From assembly GCF_000380125.1 (NCBI RefSeq), contig NZ_KB904580.1:149137-213136 (forward strand): a stretch of DNA of 64,000 bases. The letters run 5' to 3'. Shown here piece by piece: positions 9,086-17,040 of this stretch. The notes below the pieces were generated by a model. The model did not search any database and was not told where the DNA came from. It saw only the letters and a program-made list of their open reading frames with translations. Every line of letters begins with the position of its first letter. Within the stretch, counting starts at the first letter, position 1. A program made the translations under genes and the position numbers. Origin of the DNA: Streptococcus ovis DSM 16829 (GTDB lineage Bacteria > Bacillota > Bacilli > Lactobacillales > Streptococcaceae).

Positions 9086-9091
9086 AGTCTC

Positions 9092-9952
9092 ATGAAAATA
9101 CTAGCTATCATGAGTGATCTCCACATTGATTTGAATGCTTTTGGCGAGTGGGAGATGAGCACTCTTATCCAAACCTTACATGAAAAAAAGGTGACCCACC
9201 TCCATCTGGCTGGGGATATTTCCAATCATCACAAGAGCATCTCAGAACCCTTTTTAGAAACCCTGCGCCAGCATTTCACTGTGACCTACAATCTTGGGAA
9301 TCATGATATGCTGGATTTGACGGAAGAAGAGATTGAAACACAGGATTTCCAGCTCCATCAAATTGGCAATCGGCAACTCCTTGCCTTTCATGGTTGGTAC
9401 GATTATTCCTTTGTCAATGAAGATGAGAAAACTATTCTCAAGCGCAAGCAACTCTGGTTTGATCGACGGATTGACCGTCCACTCCCTGACCCTGAAATTT
9501 GTCAAAACACCCTCAAGCGCCTCGAAGAAGTATTACAAAAGTTGGACACAACCCCCCTCATCCTTGCCATGCATTTTGTGCCCCACCAGCACTTCACCAT
9601 GTGGCACGAGAAATTTGCCCCCTTCAACGCCTTTCTCGGCAGTCAAGCCTTCCACCAACTCTTTGTCAAATATGGCGTTCAAGATGTCGTCTTTGGCCAC
9701 GCCCACCGTTCCTTTGGGACAGTCGAGCTAGATACGGTTCGCTACCACTCACGTCCACTTGGCTACATTCGCGAATGGGATCTGACCATCAACTTCGTCC
9801 AAGACCACCCCGAACTCAACCCCACAGGCACCTGGAACCTCTCCAAACGCTACAACCTCGTCAAAACCAATCCCCACTATCAAGCATACAAAAAAGAGAA
9901 GTTCAAAACCGAACTCCTCAATTCTATGAGTCTGTTTGAATGTGACAAGTAA
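9092..9952 (+). CDS. Calcineurin-like metallophosphoesterase
   Basis: This 286-residue enzyme has the full set of binuclear metallophosphoesterase motifs: SDLHID (D-x-H), HLAGDIS (GD), LGNHD, AMHFVPH (second His) and VVFGHAHRS (GHxH). No signal peptide is seen, so it is cytosolic. Family members hydrolyse phosphomonoesters or phosphodiesters; the substrate is unknown. It is monocistronic. The ATG at 9092 has no ribosome-binding site and lies six bases after a good -10, so it is probably translated from a leaderless message. An overlapping +1-frame open reading frame in its second half is a shadow of its codon use. Confidence 0.82.
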   Translation: MKILAIMSDLHIDLNAFGEWEMSTLIQTLHEKKVTHLHLAGDISNHHKSISEPFLETLRQHFTVTYNLGNHDMLDLTEEEIETQDFQLHQIGNRQLLAFHGWYDYSFVNEDEKTILKRKQLWFDRRIDRPLPDPEICQNTLKRLEEVLQKLDTTPLILAMHFVPHQHFTMWHEKFAPFNAFLGSQAFHQLFVKYGVQDVVFGHAHRSFGTVELDTVRYHSRPLGYIREWDLTINFVQDHPELNPTGTWNLSKRYNLVKTNPHYQAYKKEKFKTELLNSMSLFECDK

Positions 9953-10017
9953 AAGAAATGTTAATTATACCTATGGTTTTGCGATTCAATTTTCCCACCT
10001 TATTCACCCAATCCTAT

Positions 10018-10049
10018 AAGTAGGTAAGAATTTATTCTTTTACCTACTT
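10018..10049 (+). terminator. Terminator after the phosphoesterase gene
   Basis: AAGTAGGTAA (10018-10027) pairs with TTACCTACTT (10040-10049), followed by TTCTGTT. Confidence 0.7.
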
Positions 10050-10061
10050 TTCTGTTGCAAA

Positions 10062-10083
10062 AAACCAGCCTTTGGGCTGGTTT
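10062..10083 (-). terminator. Terminator of yebC
   Basis: AAACCAGCC and GGCTGGTTT form a 9-bp stem with a 4-base loop. On the minus strand it is followed by TTTTTT, immediately downstream of the yebC stop. Confidence 0.8.
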
Positions 10084-10090
10084 CATCAAT

Positions 10091-10807
10091 TTAAAATCCT
10101 TCTACGTTGGTGTAGATTTTTTGAACATCTTCATCATCTTCTAGTGCATCGTAGAGTTTTTCAAAGATGGCAAGGTCATCCCCTTCCAAAACAACTTCTG
10201 ATTGGGGAATCATTTCTAATTCCGTTACTTGGAAATCAGTTGTACCAGTCTCTTGAAGGGCTAAAATAGCCTTGTGCAAGTCAGTTGGCGCAGTATAAAC
10301 AGTTACTGTGCCTTCTTCTGCTTCCACATCTTCTACATCAACATCTGCTTCTAAGAGTTGCTCAAAGACACTATCTGCATCCTCTCCAGCAAAGACAATC
10401 ACTCCCTTATTGTCAAAGAGATAGGAAACCGAACCACTAGCGCCCATGTTCCCACCATTTTTACCAAAGGCAGCACGGACATTGGCAGCAGTCCGATTCA
10501 CATTTGATGTTAAGGTATCAACGATAAGCATGGAGCCACTTGGTCCAAACCCTTCGTAACGACCTTCCACGAAAGTCTCATCTGTGTTTCCTTTGGCTTT
10601 ATCAATCGCCTTGTCAATGATGTGCTTTGGTACCTGTGCTTGCTTAGCACGGTCGATAACAAATTTCAAAGCAGAGTTTGTCTCTGGATCTGGATCACCT
10701 TTCTTCGCAGCTGCATAAATCTCTACACCGAATTTGGCATACACTTTTGAGTTGGCACCGTCTTTAGCGGTTTTCTTGGCTACAATATTGGCCCATTTAC
10801 GTCCCAT
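10091..10807 (-). CDS. YebC/PmpR-family DNA-binding regulatory protein
   Basis: This 238-residue protein has the conserved YebC N-terminus ([20 protein letters not shown]), IDKAKG and the RYEGFGPSG block, the [16 protein letters not shown] segment and an acidic C-terminal domain ([14 protein letters not shown]). Family members are either transcriptional regulators or, as shown for some, translation factors that help at proline stretches. The open frame runs up to 10879, but the ATG at 10807 directly follows AGAGGTGAT and begins with the conserved sequence. Monocistronic. Confidence 0.92.
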   Translation of the reverse strand: MGRKWANIVAKKTAKDGANSKVYAKFGVEIYAAAKKGDPDPETNSALKFVIDRAKQAQVPKHIIDKAIDKAKGNTDETFVEGRYEGFGPSGSMLIVDTLTSNVNRTAANVRAAFGKNGGNMGASGSVSYLFDNKGVIVFAGEDADSVFEQLLEADVDVEDVEAEEGTVTVYTAPTDLHKAILALQETGTTDFQVTELEMIPQSEVVLEGDDLAIFEKLYDALEDDEDVQKIYTNVEGF

Positions 10808-10920
10808 GGGGATCACCTCTTTTGTTTTCTTTTTTGAAAATAGCAGAGCTACTTTCCAGCATGGATTATTATACCACAAAGTCCGTTTTTTGAGAAGACT
10901 AGCCTAATTCCATTATACAG

Positions 10921-10975
10921 TTGACTTATATAGTCAAACGATATATAATAAAACTATACATTTAAACGATATATA
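10921..10975 (+). promoter_or_regulatory. PadR promoter with two AAACGATATATA operator copies
   Basis: TTGACT (10921-10926) and TATAAT (10944-10949) are 17 bp apart. AAACGATATATA occurs at 10936-10947, overlapping the -10, and at 10964-10975 just before the ribosome-binding site. Exact duplication at these places suggests autorepression by PadR. Confidence 0.65.
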
Positions 10976-10999
10976 TTTTAAAATATGGAGGTGATTTTT

Positions 11000-11311
11000 T
11001 TGAAACGTCATAAAGCCTTACCCCTGACCGAAACAACTTATTATATCCTGCTGACGCTTTTAACGCCCGCTCATGGCTATGCCATCATGCAACAAGTAGA
11101 AGAACTAAGCGAGGGAGAAGTGCGGATCGCAGCAGGCACTATGTATGGTGCTATTGAGAATCTTCTAAAAGCCGGTTGGATTGTGAATATCCCAAGTGAA
11201 GATCCACGACGCAAAGTTTATCACATCACGGACAGTGGGAAAGAAATCTTACAACTAGAAACCAAACGCATCCAAAAACTCAGTAAAGTAGCTGAAAAAC
11301 TAGATTTTTGA
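11000..11311 (+). CDS. PadR-family transcriptional regulator
   Basis: The product is a winged-helix PadR regulator of 103 residues (ALPLTETTYYILLTLL, HGYAIMQQVEEL, GTMYGAIENLLKAGWI, RRKVYHITDSGKEIL). An ATG at 10985 is in frame but sits inside the ribosome-binding sequence GGAGGTGAT. The TTG at 11000 is 8 bases after GGAGG and gives MKRHKALPLTE, the usual family start. The next gene encodes a DUF2812 membrane protein starting 11 bases later. Such PadR-DUF2812 pairs are common in Firmicutes, and the PadR partner is taken to sense membrane or drug stress. Confidence 0.85.
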   Translation: MKRHKALPLTETTYYILLTLLTPAHGYAIMQQVEELSEGEVRIAAGTMYGAIENLLKAGWIVNIPSEDPRRKVYHITDSGKEILQLETKRIQKLSKVAEKLDF

Positions 11312-11322
11312 GGAGATACATC

Positions 11323-11949
11323 ATGAAAAAACGGAAAAATTTTACAACGATTGTGGAGATGGAAAACTGGATTAACGCCATTCAAAGCCAAGGTTATCAG
11401 CTAATAGCCTTTAACGAGTTTTTTAGCTCCTATACGTTCAAACCACGAACAGATGAGTTTATTCCAACTGTTCGTATTGACTACCGTCCCAATCTTGCCA
11501 AAGAAGATTACGCAGATTACATCACCCTTTTTACGGATAATGGCTGGAAATTGCTCTATGTCAGTTCGGATGATTTTTACTTCTTCCAACAGACACCTGA
11601 AGCGACCGATGCTGTCATCTTCTCTGATGATGATTCCAAAGAGGCTTTAGCCAAGCGCCAATATCAGCGAACGATGAGTAGCTTTTGGACACTCCTTGCA
11701 GTTTCTCTTTTTTGGTTAACACATTTTATCAACTCTCCACAGGGTTTCTGGGGCTTTTTAGACATAAAATCTCTCTATCTCACTCCATCACTCTGGGACA
11801 TGACAGGTACCCGTTTTTGGTTCTCCTTCATCTTTGAAAGCTTATTTGTTTTGACATTTCGAACGCCTTTCCTATTTTTCCTCACGCTAGGTAGCGCCGC
11901 CTATTACCTCTATAGCGCCCAAAAACAGAAAAAACAATTTGAAAACTAG
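11323..11949 (+). CDS. DUF2812 domain-containing membrane protein
   Basis: This 208-residue protein has an N-terminal soluble DUF2812 region (VEMENWINAIQSQGYQL, YTFKP, DNGWKLLYVSSDDFYFFQQ) followed by two or three hydrophobic segments from about residue 120 (FWTLLAVSLFWLTHFI, FIFESLFVLTF, FLFFLTLGSAAYYLY). AGGAG precedes the ATG at 11323. It forms an operon with the PadR regulator upstream. Function is unknown; by genomic habit these proteins are the regulated partners of PadR repressors. Confidence 0.75.
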   Translation: MKKRKNFTTIVEMENWINAIQSQGYQLIAFNEFFSSYTFKPRTDEFIPTVRIDYRPNLAKEDYADYITLFTDNGWKLLYVSSDDFYFFQQTPEATDAVIFSDDDSKEALAKRQYQRTMSSFWTLLAVSLFWLTHFINSPQGFWGFLDIKSLYLTPSLWDMTGTRFWFSFIFESLFVLTFRTPFLFFLTLGSAAYYLYSAQKQKKQFEN

Positions 11950-12042
11950 GATAACCATAGCTAGCAGATACTAGCTAGCTTCTCCATGTTCAGTCAACTG
12001 ATTCGTTGGCAGAACAACTATCATACAAAGGAATTTCTCACA

Positions 12043-13010
12043 ATGATCACACCGAAACAACTCGGTCAAACTGACCTCTATCTCTCCCCAATCGGACTTG
12101 GTACCTGGCAATTTAGCAACAGCCATGGAACCTGGAAAACCGTGACAGACGACCTTGTCTATCAGATTATGAAAACTACACTAACACAGGGTGTGAACTG
12201 GATAGACACCGCCGAAATCTATGGCAATGGGATTTCTGAATCATTTGTCGGCCGTACCTTGAATCGTCTAGAAGATGAGAAGGTACTAGAAAAAGGAAGC
12301 ACAATGATTGCGGACAAGTGGTGGCCTGCCTTTCGCTTTGCTTCTTCTATCTCTCGTACCATCAACCAGCGTCTAGCTTACCTAGAACGACCCGTGATTG
12401 ACCTCTATCAGATTCATCGACCAAACTCCCTTTCTTCTCTTCAAAAGCAAATCGAGGAAATGGCCAAATTAGTGGAGGCAGGCCTCATCCGCCATGTCGG
12501 CGTCAGCAATTTTTCAGCTAAAGAGATGGAGCTGGCGCACAACTACCTCAAGGAGTATGGGTTGACACTGGCTTCTAACCAAGTCAAATACAATCTCCTT
12601 GACCGCAGTCCAGAAACCAATGGCGTCTTAGAAACCGCACAAAGACTTGGAATTTCCATCATTGCCTACTCTCCACTCCAACAAGGACTTCTTACTGGAC
12701 GTTTTCACAGCGATAAGACAGCCTACAAACAAGTGTCCCTCTCGCGCCGCTTATCTTCACACATCCATCCACGCTATCTAGAGAAAACACGACCACTGAT
12801 GCAGTGCATTCAAGAACTAGCAACTGCCTATGATTGCACTCCTGCGCACATCGCGCTTAATTGGCTCATTTCTCATCCAAAGGCGTCCATTTTTGCCATC
12901 CCTGGGGCAAGTAGCGTCAAGCAAGGCGAAAGCAATGTCAAGCCATGCAATTTCAGCTTTCACAAGAAGATTGGGAAACACTCAGTCAAATTTCTGCTAA
13001 TCTATCCTAA
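12043..13010 (+). pseudogene. Aldo/keto reductase with a 3' single-base frameshift
   Basis: The N-terminal 300 or so residues are a normal aldo/keto reductase: GLGTWQFSN, the catalytic Asp/Tyr in WIDTAEIYGNG, the Lys in ADKWW, the His in YQIHRPN, GVSNFS, YSPLQQGLL and IPGASSVKQ. AAAGGA precedes the ATG at 12043. Near 12950 the frame slips: after ESNVK the current frame reads an unrelated tail ending at 13044. The third frame reads AMQFQLSQEDWETLSQI and stops at 13010, which is the expected family ending. One missing base around 12948-12952 (probably an A from AAA) explains it. The family reduces aldehydes and ketones with NADPH; substrate unknown. The catalytic residues precede the lesion, so activity might survive. 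Confidence 0.8.
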
Positions 13011-13023
13011 CCTTATCAAGCAA

Positions 13024-13051
13024 AAAACGCTTAGCAAGAGCTAGGCGTTTT
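13024..13051. terminator. Terminator between the convergent reductase genes
   Basis: A 12-bp stem (AAAACGCTTAGC with GCTAGGCGTTTT, one G-U pair) with loop AAGA lies between the two convergent aldo/keto reductase genes. Confidence 0.75.
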
Positions 13052-13058
13052 CAGTTAG

Positions 13059-13763
13059 TTATGGCAAATATTTTCCAGAAGCGAGATAAAGTTCATACCA
13101 ATCATGGTGAGATAGGGTAATCTTGCTTGCTTCTGCTGCTTCTTGGATATGGGCAGGGCTCATACTGCCAATAATCACTTGCATCTTAGCAGGGTGGCGC
13201 AAAATCCACGCTAGGGCAATGGCTGCCTTTGTCACGCCCTCACGTTTGGCAAATTTATCCAATACTGCATTCAATTCTGGGAATTTTGGATTGTCCACAA
13301 AGGTTCCTTGGAAGAAACCATATTGAAGCGGTGACCAAGCCTGAATCGTAATATCATGCAAGCGACAGTAATCCAAGATGCTTCCATCACGATTGATGGA
13401 CATATCTGTTTCTTTATTGTTCATATAGAGTGCTTGGTCAATCAACTGGGATTGTTCCAATGATAGTTGCAGTTGGTTGAAGACAAGTGGTTGTTTTACA
13501 TATTTCTTCAACAATTCAATTTGTAGTGGCATCACATTGCTGACACCGAAGTAACGAACCTTTCCACTCTCTTCTAACTCATCAAAGGCTGCTGCAACCT
13601 CCTCTGGTTCAAATAAAACATCTGGACGATGAAGCAAGAGAGAATCTACATAATCTGTCTGCAAACGTTCCAAACTTTCTTCTACACTTGCCAAGATATT
13701 TTCCTTGGTCCAATCAAATTCATTCCGCTCAAAATCAGAAACCACATTGAGAAAACAGCCCAT
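13059..13763 (-). pseudogene. Aldo/keto reductase lacking its N-terminal part
   Basis: From SDFERNEFDWTKENILASVE onward this is a clear aldo/keto reductase of the YdhF type (VDSLLLHRPD, GKVRYFGVSN, VFNQLQLS, QAWSPLQYG, LAWILRHPAKMQVIIGS). It retains the catalytic His but lacks the first 75-85 residues with the nucleotide-binding start and the catalytic Asp and Tyr. The preceding codons (MGCFLNVV) read through the end of a different gene, the DUF3592-like one, in another frame. No ribosome-binding site fits a start here. A deletion therefore fused the two genes near 13735-13760, and the remnant is almost certainly inactive. Confidence 0.8.
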
Positions 13764-14217
13764 TTAGCAGATGGATCTAAGGGACGTTCGACATAGGCAT
13801 ACTTGGGAGTGCGAGGATTATAGTAGACCATGACAGTACTTCCGACTGGAAATAAGTCTAACAATGGTGACTTTGTAATGGAAATAAAGGAATTAGCCAC
13901 CGTAGAAAATGTTAAAATCTGAGGGAGATGTTCCCTCGTCATCCCATGTGCATCCACTTGAGAATTCGGATGAGAAAAGGGTGACCGAGTCGTGGTTTGT
14001 ACACTCCCTTGAAATTTCGGTCCCACCACTCGATAAATCTTACCATTAACAGGATAGACAACAATGGGTAGTACTGCACAAAGGAAAAATCAACAACTTC
14101 ACCTATGACTTTTTCTGTACAATCACTATCTTTACGAAATCGCTGAAACACCAAGAAGTAAGATAAAACAAACATAGACACTGCAAAAAAATAAGCAGTA
14201 ACAGCCCCAAAATACAT
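13741..14217 (-). pseudogene. DUF3592-like membrane protein, frameshifted and 3'-truncated
   Basis: The first segment (14217 to about 14070) has one N-terminal membrane helix (AVTAYFFAVSMFVLSYFLVF) and then GEVVDFSFVQYYP. At about 14065-14072 the frame shifts by one missing base, probably in a C-run. The other frame continues VVYPVNGKIYRVVGPKFQGS, then VGSTVMVYYNPRTPKYAYVE, the usual DUF3592 core, and enters the second membrane helix (WAVFSMWFLIL). It then runs into the truncated reductase. Function of the family is unknown. Two independent lesions (frameshift and deletion junction) argue that this locus is truly decaying. Confidence 0.65.
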
Positions 14218-14237
14218 TCCAATGCATTCAGTTTCTC

Positions 14238-14648
14238 CTAAATTAACATCCCTTCCAAATGATCCAATTCATGCTGGATAATTTGAGCGGTAAATCCAGT
14301 AAAGGTCATGGTCTGCTCCTGCCAAGCATCATTGAAAAAGTGAACTGCAATTTCTTGATAACGAGTAGTTTCACGCGTACCTGTCAATGACAAACACCCC
14401 TCCTCCGTCTGATAAGAACTAGATTTGCTGAGAAGGACAGGATTATACATCACCAAGTCCAGCACGCCCAAATTCACAATAATAATCCGTTTTCTGACCC
14501 CAATCATATTGGCTGCTAGACCAACACAACTATCTTTATGGGCCAGCAGGGTATCCTGTAAATCCTTACCGATAGGCAAGTCAGCCTGAGTAGCAGGTAA
14601 GGATTTTTGTTGCAAAAACAACATATCTTTCACAATAGGACGAATCAT
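14238..14648 (-). CDS. Peptide deformylase-like protein (short, non-canonical motif 1)
   Basis: This 136-residue protein has the three deformylase motifs. Motif 1 reads GLAANMIG, with Met where true deformylases have the catalytic Gln. Motif 2 is EEGCLSL with the metal-binding Cys. Motif 3 is QHELDH with the metal ligands and catalytic Glu. It is much shorter than the main streptococcal enzyme (about 200 residues). Such short paralogues are known in streptococci alongside an essential full-length Def. The Gln loss makes weak or absent deformylase activity likely (inference). It is followed at 20 bases by the broken DUF3592 gene. Confidence 0.75.
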   Translation of the reverse strand: MIRPIVKDMLFLQQKSLPATQADLPIGKDLQDTLLAHKDSCVGLAANMIGVRKRIIIVNLGVLDLVMYNPVLLSKSSSYQTEEGCLSLTGTRETTRYQEIAVHFFNDAWQEQTMTFTGFTAQIIQHELDHLEGMLI

Positions 14649-14661
14649 AGTGTCCTCCCTC

Positions 14662-15306
14662 TTAGTTGATCAAGGCTAGCAAATTAGCCACTATATGAAC
14701 CAGTATACTATCTGTTACAGATTTCTTACGGTAGTAAGCCAGACCAAATACCAGGCCACCACCGATGTAAATTACAGCTTCTCCCACCGTTGCAACACCA
14801 TGTAGGAAGCCAAAGATGATCGCACTGACAATAAGGCCTACAATCTGATGCTTTGGAAAAAGTATCCGAGGGATAATCCCTCGAAAAATAATCTCTTCTA
14901 CAACAGGAGAAGTAATAACTCTACTAAAGACATCATAAAAAATCGGTATCTGACGACTAATGCTGTCAATTAAGGCACTGTTATCCGTCACTATTTTCCC
15001 TTGCATCGCCATCAACCAATGACCTATGTCGCCAATTGCACGCAACATCATATAGAAAAGAAGAACATAGGCTAACCTTTTCCAAAAAAACAAGGGCTCT
15101 TCATCGGCAAAAAATCCCTGTTTCTTGGCATACCAGATAGCTAATATAAGAGCAACTCCCTCTACTAAAGAAGCCACAACTACCTCAACTATACTTGGTT
15201 TATCCAGCACAAAACTGGCCCCCATTCCAAACATCAATAGCAAACCGATTCCTGATAAAAATCCTAGTAATTTTTTCAAACTAAATCTCCTATTTTTAAA
15301 TGACAT
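14662..15306 (-). CDS. CPBP-family intramembrane protease
   Basis: This 214-residue integral membrane protein has six or so hydrophobic segments and the CPBP (Abi) motifs: SPVVEEIIFRGIIPR (EExxxR) and SAIIFGFLHGVAT (FxxxH). These supply the proposed glutamate and histidine active-site residues of the Rce1-like family. In Gram-positives such proteins are linked to bacteriocin immunity or to processing of membrane peptides; no bacteriocin gene is visible here. It lies 13 bases upstream of the deformylase-like gene and is probably co-transcribed with it. Confidence 0.82.
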   Translation of the reverse strand: MSFKNRRFSLKKLLGFLSGIGLLLMFGMGASFVLDKPSIVEVVVASLVEGVALILAIWYAKKQGFFADEEPLFFWKRLAYVLLFYMMLRAIGDIGHWLMAMQGKIVTDNSALIDSISRQIPIFYDVFSRVITSPVVEEIIFRGIIPRILFPKHQIVGLIVSAIIFGFLHGVATVGEAVIYIGGGLVFGLAYYRKKSVTDSILVHIVANLLALIN

Positions 15307-15405
15307 CTATCTATTTTAAATTGTTTTTGTACCCGATTCAATAAGAAAACAAGACTATTTTCTACATGGATGACGAATATCAATGAAACAGGGGAAAGCA
15401 CTTTA

Positions 15406-16929
15406 TTACTGGGTAGGAATCATTTCTTTATGGACCTCATTTAAGGTCATAACGAGAGTATGTAAAGCACGGATGGTTGGTTGTAGTTTATCTAACTGCC
15501 CGCTAGCATCGGTCATGATGGCAATGATATAAGGACCGCTCTTAGCATAGACAATACCTCCATCACTAGCTGATTGAAACTCCCAATCACCAATCCAGCC
15601 TGCCTTACTCCGCGTACGGTACTGCCCACCTAAAGCTGATTTTATGGGAGATAAATTCGGATTTTCATACCAGAGCCCCACTTGCTGACCTTGTCTATCA
15701 TTTGTAAAATAAGTATAGTTTCTCTGCCATAACTTGAACAATTCCCGACTGCTATAGTAAGGGTAGAGATCCTTGCCGATATCCGAACGGACACCTGCTT
15801 CTGCTAGCCATTGGCGCCATGTTCCAAAGCCATATCGATTGGCGAGATATTCGTAACCTTCATTGCTCGAATAACTCAATACTTGTCGCATAATTGTTCC
15901 CGATTGCGCAATTGAGACAGGATTTTTCGCTGCAAGGCTAGCCACATAAGGGCCTTTAACAGTGCTAGCTGCGTAAAAACGCTGATCTGCATTGTATTCT
16001 ACACCACGTTTTGTATGAACATCCATCATCACAAAGCCCATCTGATACCCTTGAGCCTTAATTTGTTTAATGGCCTTTACAACATCTTGTTTTGCATTCC
16101 CAGAAAGGTGGTAACCTCCTAGTCCCTTGACCTGCGCTGCAATGGCCTCATCTGCAGCAAACTGAGTCCGAATCGGCTGTCCTTTTCGCTCCCCATGAAA
16201 AACATTCCCTTCTTGCGTCCATCCATGACGCGGTAACACACTGTATTCATACTCATCTGTCGTCCAGTGATGTAAACCACGCAATCGATAATTGTAGACA
16301 CGATAGATTTTCACGGTACCGCCTGAATAAAAAACTGGACGACCGTTATTATCTGATTTCCAGCCATGGCGACTGGTTAGTACCTTCACTTCATTTGTGT
16401 CACTTGTATACAAGTGATTCATCAGGCCTGCATTATAGAGTCGATAGACTGGTTTTCCTTCACCCGGAGCATACCAAGCAATTCCTTCATAGCCCCAGCC
16501 ACGCTGCTGGTAAAGTACATCTTTTTCATTTCGGTCTGTCGTGTACAGATGCTCACCTGTAATAGGGTGATAAAGGCGATAAATTGGTTTTGCTTCAGGT
16601 TTTGGATCCTGAGGAGGAGCTGGTATGGTACTTTTTGTCGTCGTTGGTGTCGTAACGGTTGTCTGACTGATTGTAGTAGACGTTTGGTGATTTGTGCTCG
16701 TGTCGGTAGAAGTCATAGGCAAACTGGAAGTTCCCTCACTTGTCAAACGACTAGTCGTTGATTGACGGCTCGTCGTAGGAACTTCAGCAATAGCTGTATG
16801 GATAGTTGACTGTTGAGTGCTACTAGTCATATCCTCATGGTCCACCGCTAAAACATGCGTCGGTAAAATCAATCCTCCCAGAGCGATCGTCAGTATCATT
16901 CCCCACTTGGTAGCAATATTCTTTTTCAT
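15406..16929 (-). CDS. Secreted serine hydrolase (beta-lactamase-like) with three DUF5648-type repeats
   Basis: This 507-residue exported protein starts with a signal peptide (MKKNIATKWGMILTIALGG, ending THVLA). A Ser/Thr-rich linker (about residues 35-105) follows. Next are three tandem about 45-residue repeats of the IYRLYHPITGEHLYTTD type (about 110-245), and finally a class A beta-lactamase-like serine hydrolase domain (about 265-500). Visible active-site motifs are STVK (SxxK), SSNEGYEYL (SxN-like) and SKAG (in place of KTG). The ATG at 16929, seven bases after GGAG, is preferred over 16935 and the upstream frame. The repeats probably bind glycan or cell wall, with the hydrolase acting on peptidoglycan or esters (inference). 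Monocistronic. Confidence 0.82.
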   Translation of the reverse strand: MKKNIATKWGMILTIALGGLILPTHVLAVDHEDMTSSTQQSTIHTAIAEVPTTSRQSTTSRLTSEGTSSLPMTSTDTSTNHQTSTTISQTTVTTPTTTKSTIPAPPQDPKPEAKPIYRLYHPITGEHLYTTDRNEKDVLYQQRGWGYEGIAWYAPGEGKPVYRLYNAGLMNHLYTSDTNEVKVLTSRHGWKSDNNGRPVFYSGGTVKIYRVYNYRLRGLHHWTTDEYEYSVLPRHGWTQEGNVFHGERKGQPIRTQFAADEAIAAQVKGLGGYHLSGNAKQDVVKAIKQIKAQGYQMGFVMMDVHTKRGVEYNADQRFYAASTVKGPYVASLAAKNPVSIAQSGTIMRQVLSYSSNEGYEYLANRYGFGTWRQWLAEAGVRSDIGKDLYPYYSSRELFKLWQRNYTYFTNDRQGQQVGLWYENPNLSPIKSALGGQYRTRSKAGWIGDWEFQSASDGGIVYAKSGPYIIAIMTDASGQLDKLQPTIRALHTLVMTLNEVHKEMIPTQ

Positions 16930-17007
16930 CAGCATTCTCCTTTTTGCTTTAAACACCCCCAATTGTATCACTCTCAATTGCAAATGTAAACGCAAGGAAT
17001 CACAAAA

Positions 17008-17033
17008 AAAGCTGTGGAATCACCCACAGCCTT
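17008..17033 (-). terminator. Terminator of clpL
   Basis: GCTGTGG (17011-17017) pairs with CCACAGC (17024-17030). The minus strand then has TTTTTTT, just after the clpL stop codon. Confidence 0.8.
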
Positions 17034-17040
17034 TTCTATT

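Noticed and set aside
9499-9939. Long overlapping open frame in the phosphoesterase gene
   Set aside because: It is rich in Arg, Pro and Ser, has no motif or ribosome-binding site, and is a shadow of codon use in the real gene.
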